A DNA stretch of 64,000 bases from JAHQVK01 sp036788295. GTDB taxonomy: Bacteria > Myxococcota > Kuafuiibacteriia > Kuafuiibacteriales > Kuafuiibacteriaceae. The first letter of the stretch is position 1; each line of letters starts with the position of its first letter. Shown here in pieces: positions 1 to 7,612 of the stretch. Where the stretch lies: the NCBI GenBank assembly GCA_036788295.1, contig DAIQNR010000001.1, positions 186,001-250,000 of the forward strand, read 5' to 3'. The notes under the pieces were generated by a model that saw only the letters and a list, made by a program, of their open reading frames with translations, was not told where the DNA came from and made no database searches. Position numbers and translations under genes: made by a program.

Positions 1-292
1 CGAGCACGAGGTAGACCTCGTCCTCCCTGGCCACCAAATCGAGCACTTGGCAGATGTTCGGGTGCTGAAGGCGGGCGGCAATGTGCGCCTCGTCCACGAA
101 CATCCACCGGAGCCGCTCGTCCGCGATCAAGCGGGGCAGCGGCCGCTTGATGACCACCTCGCGGCGAAACGCGTTCTCACCCCGCATCACCGCGAGGTAG
201 ATGGCCGCGGTCCCGCCCACCTGGAGCGGGCGGATGATCTCGTACTTGGCGCGTCGGGGCGGCGAAATTGGAGAATCGACGGCGGGGGGCAT
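1..292 (-). CDS. Ser/Thr protein kinase, N-terminal fragment
   Basis: Hanks-type serine/threonine kinase, cut by the left window edge after 97 residues. Reading from the ATG at 292, the first 16 residues are Pro-rich. A glycine loop of the VGGTAAIYLA type follows at about 25–34, then the ATP-anchoring lysine in VVIKR (K49) and the alpha-C glutamate in FVDEAHIAARL (E68). The last visible residues, EDEVYLVL, lead into the hinge. The GG-T/M-A-x-I/V-Y loop is common in myxobacterial kinases. The catalytic loop and any sensor domain lie outside the window. It is divergent from the next gene, whose start is only 53 bases away, so both may share a control region. Confidence 0.85.
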   Translation of the reverse strand, partial: MPPAVDSPISPPRRAKYEIIRPLQVGGTAAIYLAVMRGENAFRREVVIKRPLPRLIADERLRWMFVDEAHIAARLQHPNICQVLDLVAREDEVYLVL

Positions 293-345
293 GGCAGTCG
301 TCCGGCGGAGCCGCGCCGCTTCTGGACCGTGGTAACCTCACAGCC

Positions 346-1563
346 ATGCGAGGCGTCAAGCCCCCGAGCCTCCCGCCGAGCTCGCCGCTGCCCTCGCGGC
401 TCGCGAAGGCCCTCGGGACGCCCAAAGGGACGGGCGGAGCGGGCAAATCCGCGGGCCGGACGACGGGCGGCGGGCGGGCCGGCGGGGCGGGCCGAAGCGG
501 CGGCGGCGCCAAGAGCGGGGGCGCAAGCCGAGCCAAGGGCCCACAGGTCGAGCACGAAGGGGACGAAGGGATCGGTCCAAGGGCGATCGACGCCGAGGAG
601 GAGGAACGACTCGGGACCCTGCGAAAGCACGCCGCCGAGCTCGAGGAAGAGGTCCGGCGGCACATGCACGGGCAGGCCCACTCCGAGCTGCGCCGAGACG
701 AGGCCGAGGACCCGCTCGAGCGAAAAGCAGGGATCGCGTTCGACGAGGAGCGGCGCAGACGCCGGCACCCCGGCCAGGACGATGAATCGGAGGAGCGGGA
801 GGAGCGGGAGCAGGAGGAGCGAGCCAAGCTGATGGTGGGCGGCGGCGGGCCGGCTCGCGGGCCGATCGTGGACCGCATGGGGGACGAGACCCTGCTCGAT
901 CCGAACGAGATGAAGAGGATCCTCGGCCCGTCGGTGCGGTTTGCGCAGCACGCGATGATCCTGGCCGAAAAGAGGCTCGCTGGTGGTGTTCCCCGCGAAG
1001 GTGCCATCGCTTATCTCGCTGAACTGTACGCCGGTCTCGAGGACCGTGCGTACGCGGAGAAGGCGCTTCGGGACTTTGGGTCCGGTACCGGGGTGGTCGA
1101 TTTGTATCCGCTCGAGGTGGTCGAGCATCTGTTCGAAAACGTGCCTGGCTTCTTCTCGAAGACCCGCCGACAGGCCCTCTTCGGCGGCCAGCTCCGGGTT
1201 CGTATGCGCCCCGGAGCCGAGGTCTTGCTCAAGCACGACCCGAGCCTCCGCGTCCGCGGGTTCGCGCTCGAGGGCGGGCCTCGGCCCGGCTACCGCTTCG
1301 AGCCGGTCGATCCTCCGGGAACCTACCGGCTCTCCATCGACGAGCCGGGAGAGTTTCGGGCGCTCGTCTCCGCCATCAGCCGCGACGGGGTCATCGGGCT
1401 CGACCGGGTGAGCGTGTGGGTGGACGCGGAGGCGCCCGATCCAGCCGAGTGCGTGCTCGACCCGGAAACGCTCCCCCCGGCCGACATGGCCACCGCGCAG
1501 CCCGAGCAGCGGCGCGGCCTGCCCTCCGGACTCGATCAGCTCCACTTTCCCCGGCGCATTTGA
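346..1563 (+). CDS. unrecognised protein with Gly-rich N-terminus and charged linker
   Basis: Protein of 405 residues that I do not recognise. The first ~65 residues are Gly/Ala/Ser/Pro-rich and look disordered. Next comes an acidic/basic helical stretch with runs such as EEEERLGTLRKHAAELEEE and EEREEREQEE, probably coiled coil. The C-terminal ~180 residues look folded (YLAELYAGLEDRAYAEKALR, then beta-rich GTYRLSIDEPGEFRALVS). No signal peptide or membrane segment is visible. The start is the ATG at 346; the reading frame extends upstream but would overlap the divergent kinase start. A long antisense frame (187–1743, minus) covers the same DNA but lacks protein-like sequence. The coiled-coil core and third-position G/C bias support this strand. 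Confidence 0.6.
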   Translation: MRGVKPPSLPPSSPLPSRLAKALGTPKGTGGAGKSAGRTTGGGRAGGAGRSGGGAKSGGASRAKGPQVEHEGDEGIGPRAIDAEEEERLGTLRKHAAELEEEVRRHMHGQAHSELRRDEAEDPLERKAGIAFDEERRRRRHPGQDDESEEREEREQEERAKLMVGGGGPARGPIVDRMGDETLLDPNEMKRILGPSVRFAQHAMILAEKRLAGGVPREGAIAYLAELYAGLEDRAYAEKALRDFGSGTGVVDLYPLEVVEHLFENVPGFFSKTRRQALFGGQLRVRMRPGAEVLLKHDPSLRVRGFALEGGPRPGYRFEPVDPPGTYRLSIDEPGEFRALVSAISRDGVIGLDRVSVWVDAEAPDPAECVLDPETLPPADMATAQPEQRRGLPSGLDQLHFPRRI

Positions 1564-1628
1564 GCCGAGGGCCGGGCACGGGCTCCGCCGCCGTGGTCTT
1601 TGGCCGGGCGCTTTGCCATGCTCCGCCG

Positions 1629-1982
1629 GTGGACGACGGCTGGCAGAGATGTCCCGGCTGCGGGCTCGGGCACTCGGTGCGGCCAGACGGGCGGTGCCCG
1701 CGCTGCGGGACTCAGGTCGTGGTGAAGCCTGCGGTCGCGCCAATCGAGCCGGCGCCGATGCCCAAGCAAGAGAGGCTCAGCGGCACCGTGAGCGACCCAG
1801 CGCTCGATGCGCCCTCCAAGCCTCGCCGGGCCCGGCTGCGCCTCCCCGCGCTCGGTCTGTTTTCGGCCGCGCTCGCGGTGTCCGCCGCCGCCACCCTGCT
1901 CGATGCGCGCCCGGTGTACGCGAGCGCGGGGGTGGTGCTCGCCGGGCTCGCGCTTACGGTGCTCGTGCTCGCCCGGGCCTGA
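1629..1982 (+). CDS. small zinc-ribbon membrane protein
   Basis: About 117 residues, starting at a GTG at 1629 (another GTG at 1593 is possible). The N-terminus carries a CPxCG…CPRCG zinc ribbon: two CxxC pairs about 14 residues apart within the first 30 residues. A Pro/Lys/Arg-rich linker follows, then two closely spaced hydrophobic segments at the C-terminus (LGLFSAALAVSAAATLL and VLAGLALTVLVLA). That is a cytoplasmic zinc ribbon tethered to the inner membrane. Similar small proteins are common in myxobacteria but have no assigned job. It lies 65 bases after the previous gene and converges on the ArsA-like gene with only 6 bases between them. Start uncertain; existence fairly sure. Confidence 0.6.
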   Translation: MDDGWQRCPGCGLGHSVRPDGRCPRCGTQVVVKPAVAPIEPAPMPKQERLSGTVSDPALDAPSKPRRARLRLPALGLFSAALAVSAAATLLDARPVYASAGVVLAGLALTVLVLARA

Positions 1983-1988
1983 GGGAAG

Positions 1989-4094
1989 CTAGGGGCCTAC
2001 ATCCGGCGAAAACAAGCGGTCCCGAAGCGCATCGAGGCTCGCCAGGTCGCTCACTTCCCCGGACAGCTCGGGCACCAGGCGAACGGGCAGGGTGTTTTCG
2101 AGCCGGGCGGCGACGTGGGCTTCGGTCTGGCTCTTGCGGGCCGCGGTCCGCGCCGCATCGAGCACGCATTCGGCCAAATCCCCCGAAGCTTCGGCGACGG
2201 CCTCCGCCGAAGGGTCGAGCGAAAACCGGGGGGTCCCGCGGTTCAGCACCACCGCCCCGATGGCGAGATCGCGCTCGGTGAGCGTGGCCACGAACCCTTC
2301 TACCTCGGCCGGCGCGCCTGGGTGACCGACGACGACGAAGACGGTGTCATCCCTCGACAGCAGGGCCTTCACCGCCCGGGCGCGAGCCCGAAATCCCTCG
2401 AACATCGAAGAGAAGCCGGACAGCAGCTCGGCGAGCTGCTCGAGCAGCTCGATGCCGGTGAAGCGAGCGATGGTGCGAATGAACAGGCTGCTGCCGGCAT
2501 CGAAGAAGCGGCGGGACAGCCGCCCCGCCCCGGTCCGCGGCTCGAGCAGCCACCGGGTGGCGTCGTTGTCGAGCGCCTCGACGATGCGGCTCGGGGCCTC
2601 GAGAAAGTCGAGCGCGTGCTGCGCCGGAGGGGTATCGAGCACGATGAGATCCGGCCGATCATCTTCCCTGGTCGCGAGACGGTGGAGCTTCTCCATCGCC
2701 ATGTATTCCTGCGACCCGGCGAGCGAGGTCGACAGGGCGTGGTAGAGGGGGTTCTCCCGGATGGTTCGGCGCGCCTCCGGGTCGGGGTGGTACCGCTCGA
2801 GCACGTCGTCCCACGCCTCTTCGATGTCGAGCATCAGGGCGGTCAGCTTCCCGGATGGCGGCTCGAGCCCGGCCGCGGTGAACGCTTGCGGCCCGATCGC
2901 GGTCTCGACGTTGCCGATCTCGGGGAGGCCCAGGGCGTTGGCGAGCCGGCGAGCCGGGTCGATGGTGAGCACCACCGTGCGCCGGCCGATTCGCGCCGCC
3001 TCGATCGCGATCGCGGCCGACGCCGACGTCTTTCCCACCCCGCCTGGCCCGACGCAGACGACGCACCGGGCCCGGTGGACCACCTCGGATAGAGGCGAGG
3101 GACCCTGGAGATGGAGTTTTGGCAGCCCCGGCCCGGGGAGCAGGTCGCGCTCGACCTTCTGCTGGGCGGGCGGCAACCGCTCGAGCGCGGCGATCGCGTG
3201 CTCGACGAGCGCGAGCCCAGACAAGGAGGCCTCTTCGATGCGAAGGCCCGGGCGCCCGGCGCCGGCGAAGAACCGCTCGACGTGACCCTGCTCCGTCGCC
3301 GCCCGGTGCAAGCGGCGCTCGAGGAGCGCCCCGAGGTCCGGGGGCAGGGTGGCCGCGAGCGCCCGCAAGTCGTCTGCCCGCTCGGTGAACGACGCCGGGC
3401 TCACCCGGTTCGCGATCGCGAGCCCCGGCCGCATGGCGAGGCGCTCCGAGGCGGCGGCCCACAGCTCGAGGCCTTCGTTGACCGGCATCTCTTCGGGGAG
3501 GGCGACGACGTGCAGAACCGCGTCCTCGACCCAGCGGGCCATCTCTTCGGTCTGATCCTTCATGGCCCCGGCTGGGGCGACCCGAGCCACGGTGCGGGCC
3601 ACCCCGAGAAAGGTCAGGGCGTGCCCGGTCGCGGGGGCGTCGATGACCACGCGGTCGAAGCGGCGCCGGCCGTCGCGGTCTCTCTCCTGGGTCGCGTGCC
3701 ACCACGCCTTGCCGAGCATCGTCAGCTCGGCGAGCGACGGGATCGACCGCAGCAGGTAGCGGACGAGGCGGTTTTCGAACACCACCCGGTACAGGGTCTT
3801 GAAGCGGAGGACGAGCAGCGCGTATTCGCGCAGCGACCCGGCCGGGGTCATCCGGCACGACCAGAGGTTGTTCTCGACCTCGCGGGGCGTGTCCACGGCG
3901 GGGGCCCGGCCGAGCAGGCGCGTGGTCGCGTCCGGTCCATCGACCTCGAGCAGCAGGGTGCGGTGCCCGCGTCGGGCGAGCCGAAGCGCCACCGCGGTCG
4001 CGACCGTGCTCCGCCCTACCCCGCCCTTGCCGGCCACGACCTGCACCGGGGCGTCGAGCAGCTCAAGCTCCGTCACCGCTGCAGCGAATCGCAC
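1989..4094 (-). CDS. fused two-domain ArsA/Get3-like ATPase (BagA–BagB-like)
   Basis: A 701-residue soluble P-loop ATPase made of two ArsA/Get3-type (SIMIBI) domains in tandem. Domain 1 (about 15–310) has a Walker A of GKGGVGRST at 22–30. Domain 2 (about 335–690) has GPGGVGKTS, followed by VVLTIDPARRLANALGLP, a signature of this group, and DLIVLDTPPAQHALDFL. The family moves or chaperones membrane-associated cargo (arsenite in ArsA, tail-anchored proteins in Get3). From memory, the closest arrangement is the mycobacterial pair Rv3679/Rv3680 (BagA/BagB), which is encoded by two genes; here they are one polypeptide. No arsenic genes are nearby. Each P-loop is degenerate at a different position (see findings). 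The start is GTG at 4094, with a second GTG at 4076 also plausible. Confidence 0.88.
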   Translation of the reverse strand: MRFAAAVTELELLDAPVQVVAGKGGVGRSTVATAVALRLARRGHRTLLLEVDGPDATTRLLGRAPAVDTPREVENNLWSCRMTPAGSLREYALLVLRFKTLYRVVFENRLVRYLLRSIPSLAELTMLGKAWWHATQERDRDGRRRFDRVVIDAPATGHALTFLGVARTVARVAPAGAMKDQTEEMARWVEDAVLHVVALPEEMPVNEGLELWAAASERLAMRPGLAIANRVSPASFTERADDLRALAATLPPDLGALLERRLHRAATEQGHVERFFAGAGRPGLRIEEASLSGLALVEHAIAALERLPPAQQKVERDLLPGPGLPKLHLQGPSPLSEVVHRARCVVCVGPGGVGKTSASAAIAIEAARIGRRTVVLTIDPARRLANALGLPEIGNVETAIGPQAFTAAGLEPPSGKLTALMLDIEEAWDDVLERYHPDPEARRTIRENPLYHALSTSLAGSQEYMAMEKLHRLATREDDRPDLIVLDTPPAQHALDFLEAPSRIVEALDNDATRWLLEPRTGAGRLSRRFFDAGSSLFIRTIARFTGIELLEQLAELLSGFSSMFEGFRARARAVKALLSRDDTVFVVVGHPGAPAEVEGFVATLTERDLAIGAVVLNRGTPRFSLDPSAEAVAEASGDLAECVLDAARTAARKSQTEAHVAARLENTLPVRLVPELSGEVSDLASLDALRDRLFSPDVGP

Positions 4095-4229
4095 CTTTCA
4101 GGAGCCGGGTCCATGACTTCCCGGGGGCGATGACACCGCCGCGGCGACGAGCTGGGTCGAAGAGGACGAGGGGACGTCGAGGGAGGGGAAAACCAGCGCC
4201 AGAGCCCAAGCCCCGGCGCCGGTCTCAGG

Positions 4230-7200
4230 TCACTGGATCTCGATGAGATCCCGGTTCGAGTCGTTGATGAGCCACAGCCGGTTGTTCACGGTGTCCAGAC
4301 CCATCCCGTAGTTGGCGGTCCCCAAAGTGCCGAACGTGGTGAGCAGATCGACGTACGGCTGGGCCGCGGGGTTACAGACATAGTAGACTTCCCGCCGGTT
4401 GGTCTGCACGTACAGGAAGTCCGCGACCCCGTTGTTGTTCGTGTCCCGGGCCTTGATCGACGCCGGCAGCGTGTTCGCCGGGATGGCCCTCGTGATCTCC
4501 GTGATAGCGCCGGTGGTCCGGTGGATCCGCAGCAGCCCATACTGGGAGGTGTTCGCCGCGTCCCGGCACTGGGTGTAGTAGTAGGTGTCGTCGAGAGCGA
4601 GGCCTCGGCAGTAGGACCACGCGTTGGCCCCGAACGACCGGTCGAGCCGGGCGGCGGTGGGCAGGGTGGCCGCGGTGGGATCCACCGACCATATCTCGGT
4701 GTCGATGCCCGAGGTGAACTCCCTCGTGATGAGGTGGATTCGGCCGCCGTACGGGGTGCCGGCCACGAACTCGTCCCCGGGGACCGGCGTGAAGGTCGCC
4801 ATGTCGGTGACGCTCCAGGTCGCCCCGTTGTTCGTGGAGATTCTCCACAGCAGCCCGTCGGTTCGGCTCAGCGCCAGCTCGACCGTATAGATGTTCGGAC
4901 CGTCGAGCAGCATCGCGTAGCCGAGCTGGGCCGTCGTGAGCGGCGCCGTGGTGTGCACGTTCTCGACCGCCCCGCCGAGCGCCTTTGGAACCCGGTGCAG
5001 GACGGTGGTCCCTCCCACGTACACGTTGCCCGTGGGGCTGTTGTCGGTCTCGACGAAGAACTCGGTCAGCGAGGTGATGCCGGTCGGGCGCGGGGTGATC
5101 ATGGTCCCCACGAGGCCGCCCATGCCCGGGGTGCACGGCGGGACCGGCACCCGGAAGCTCCACGGCACCACCGGGACCGGGCTCGTGCACAAGGTGTCGG
5201 TGATGCCGGTCCACGTGACCGTCACCAGCTCTCCGGGGAGAAACGGCGCGGTGGGCGTGATGGTCAGGGTTCGGTTCAAGTTGCTGAGGACGACGCTCGC
5301 CCCGCTGACCGGCAGCGACTGCATCGTCCCCGCCGACCCGGTGAGCACGATGGTGCCCGCGCTGGGGCTGACCGCCCGGCTGAAGTTCAGCACGAGCTGG
5401 GTGGACAGCGAGCTCACGGTGGACGTGTTCGCGGGGGTCGTCGAGATGACGGTGGTCGGGGTGTTGCAGTCGGAGATGACCACCTCGAGCGGGTTGCTGA
5501 GCGGCAGCGCCCCGGAGGTGGTGTCCGCGACGTAGACGTAGTACGTCGTCCCCGCGACGGCTGGGAAGACCCCGCTCATCGACGGGTTGGTGAAATCGGA
5601 GATGCAAGCGAGCTGCGGTGTGATCGTCCCGCAGGCCGCATCCGACACGACGGAGGCCCACCGCGTGCTCGTCGGCTTGTTGAACGCGATCTCCACGTTG
5701 CCGCTGATGCTCGGGGTGTAGCTGAGCACGATGTCCGGCCCGTCGAGGGTGAAGCCAGAGGCGCACGACGGCGACACCGTGAGGTAGTTTCGGGGCAACG
5801 CCGAGGTCCAGGCCAGGGACTGAAAGCCGGGCTGCAGCGGCAGCGGGTCGAAGCAGCTGTCGCCGGTGGGCACGAACGGCTGGCAGGTGCCAGACAGGCA
5901 GGCCTCGCCGCTCGGGCAGACCGTACCGCAGGTCCCGCAGTTGTTGTTGTTGCTGTTCAGGAAGACCTCGCAGCCGTTGGTCGGGTTCATGTCGCAATCG
6001 GCGAAGCCCGCGTTGCAGGGGCCGAGCCCGCAGGCGCCCGTGGTGCACGCGGCCACCGCGTTCGGTGGCACCGCGCAGGCGACGCCGCAGCCGCCGCAGT
6101 TGGCGGCGTCCGTCCGAAGATCCACCTCGCAGCCGTTGGTCATCGGGAGCGACAGATCCCCGTCGCAGTCGGAGTAGCCGGTCCGGCAAACCGACGCGCA
6201 GCCGCCGTTCGCGCACACCGGCAGCGCGTTCGCCGCGCCGGAGCACGTGATTCCGCAGAAGCCGCAGTTGGCCGGGTCGATGCTGGTGTTCACGCAGCGC
6301 ATGTTGCAGGAGGTCAGGCCGGTCTCGCACACGTCGCTGCAGACGCCGCTGCTGCAGACCGGGTTGCCCATCGGGCAGACGGTACCGCACGCGCCGCAGT
6401 TGGCGGCGTCCTGCTGAAGCGAGGTGCAAACGCCGTTGCAAAGGTCGGGGGCGAAGCCGCCGCAGGCCGGCTCACAGGTCCCTTCGCGGCAGATCTCACC
6501 GGTGTCGCACACCGTGTTGCAGCTGCCGCAGTGGGCGGCGTCGTTCTGCACGTCGCGGCAGCCGTCGATGCCACAAGGGGTGAGCCCTGGGCTGCAGACG
6601 AGGTTGCAGGACCCGCCCTCGCACTGCTGAGCGGCGCCGCACGCGGTCCCGCACCCGCCGCAGTTGCTCCGGTCGGTGGCCGTGTCGGTGCAGCGACCGC
6701 CGCAGTCGGTGAGCCCGGTCCCGCAGGAGGTGACGCAGCTGCCGCTGGCGCAGATCTGGCCGCTGGCGCAGGTGGTGCCACAAGCGCCGCAGTGGGCCCT
6801 GTCGGTCTGAAGGTCTCGGCAAGAGCCGCTGCACTCGGTGAGGCCGAGGCCGCAAGACGGTGCGCACGCGCCGCCGCTGCACACCTCGCCGCTGGCGCAC
6901 GCGTTGCCACAGCCGCCGCAGTGCTCCCGCGCCGTCATCCGGTCGTAGCAGCCCCCGGAGCAGATCTGCTGGCCATCCGGACATTGGACCTGGCACTGGC
7001 CGCCCGAGCAGAGCTCGCCCGGATCGCACTCGTTGCCGCACGCGCCGCAGTGGGCCGCCGCGGAGTCGAGGGTGAAGCACCCGGTGCCGCACACTTGCTG
7101 CCCCGGAGGACACGACAGCGCGCAGCTTCCGGAGGCACACACCTCGCCGGTCGCGCAGACCGCACCGCAGCCGCCGCAGTTTCGGGCATCAGCGGCGGTG

Positions 7201-7331
7201 TCCACGCAGATGTCGCCACAAATTTGCTGGCCAGGGCCGCAGACCAGGTCATCGCTGCCGCATCCCAGCGGCCCCCCGAAGAGGGCCAAGAAGAGGCCCA
7301 CGGCCCCCAAAGTTGGTCGTCTTGTCGTCAT
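4230..7331 (-). CDS. Cys-rich repeat lipoprotein with C-terminal propeller-like region
   Basis: Secreted lipoprotein of 1033 residues, chosen from the ATG at 7331 because it opens with a signal peptide ending in GGPLGC (C24 lipidated). Residues ~28–470 hold ten tandem units of ~37–50 residues. Most follow GQQxCGxxC…D…NCGxCGxxCxxGxxCxxGxC; units 8–10 have insertions. A Big-type beta-sandwich (TPANTSTVSS…LVLNFSRAVSPSAGTIVLTG) follows at about 590–700. The C-terminal ~300 residues have propeller-like blades (NVYVGGTTVLHRVPKA, GLALDDTYYY, GMGLDTVNNRLWLINDSNRD). The Cys repeats should form many disulfides and suit an extracellular role. Myxobacteria often carry such proteins with misleading names; function unknown. 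Confidence 0.85.
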   Translation of the reverse strand: MTTRRPTLGAVGLFLALFGGPLGCGSDDLVCGPGQQICGDICVDTAADARNCGGCGAVCATGEVCASGSCALSCPPGQQVCGTGCFTLDSAAAHCGACGNECDPGELCSGGQCQVQCPDGQQICSGGCYDRMTAREHCGGCGNACASGEVCSGGACAPSCGLGLTECSGSCRDLQTDRAHCGACGTTCASGQICASGSCVTSCGTGLTDCGGRCTDTATDRSNCGGCGTACGAAQQCEGGSCNLVCSPGLTPCGIDGCRDVQNDAAHCGSCNTVCDTGEICREGTCEPACGGFAPDLCNGVCTSLQQDAANCGACGTVCPMGNPVCSSGVCSDVCETGLTSCNMRCVNTSIDPANCGFCGITCSGAANALPVCANGGCASVCRTGYSDCDGDLSLPMTNGCEVDLRTDAANCGGCGVACAVPPNAVAACTTGACGLGPCNAGFADCDMNPTNGCEVFLNSNNNNCGTCGTVCPSGEACLSGTCQPFVPTGDSCFDPLPLQPGFQSLAWTSALPRNYLTVSPSCASGFTLDGPDIVLSYTPSISGNVEIAFNKPTSTRWASVVSDAACGTITPQLACISDFTNPSMSGVFPAVAGTTYYVYVADTTSGALPLSNPLEVVISDCNTPTTVISTTPANTSTVSSLSTQLVLNFSRAVSPSAGTIVLTGSAGTMQSLPVSGASVVLSNLNRTLTITPTAPFLPGELVTVTWTGITDTLCTSPVPVVPWSFRVPVPPCTPGMGGLVGTMITPRPTGITSLTEFFVETDNSPTGNVYVGGTTVLHRVPKALGGAVENVHTTAPLTTAQLGYAMLLDGPNIYTVELALSRTDGLLWRISTNNGATWSVTDMATFTPVPGDEFVAGTPYGGRIHLITREFTSGIDTEIWSVDPTAATLPTAARLDRSFGANAWSYCRGLALDDTYYYTQCRDAANTSQYGLLRIHRTTGAITEITRAIPANTLPASIKARDTNNNGVADFLYVQTNRREVYYVCNPAAQPYVDLLTTFGTLGTANYGMGLDTVNNRLWLINDSNRDLIEIQ

Positions 7332-7612
7332 TCGCTGATGTCCTCGCGCCGCGAGAGCGCAGTGGGAAATGGGCCGACCACCGGGGATGAGGTTGGAGAT
7401 TGGATCGGACGTGCCGCCGGTCTGCCCACAAGTCGATCGGGCGCGAAAGTTAGGACACGAAGGAATGTTCGATGACCCGACAGCCTCGTGATGTGCCCCG
7501 CGCTCGTCACCCAAGTGTTGCTCATGCTCAAGACTGTGATCTTCGTCAAGTGGCCGCAGCGGGCTCCGGGCGACACCTTGGCAGGGGGTGCCGGCTCTGG
7601 CATGGCCGGCCG

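Noticed and set aside
187..1743. 518-codon minus-strand frame over the gene at 346–1563
   Set aside because: Pro/Arg/Ala low complexity. It would also overlap the kinase start, and the plus strand has a coiled-coil core.
4521..7475. 984-codon plus-strand frame opposite the Cys-rich lipoprotein
   Set aside because: Ala/Gly/Arg low complexity. The minus strand has a signal peptide, lipobox and Cys repeats.
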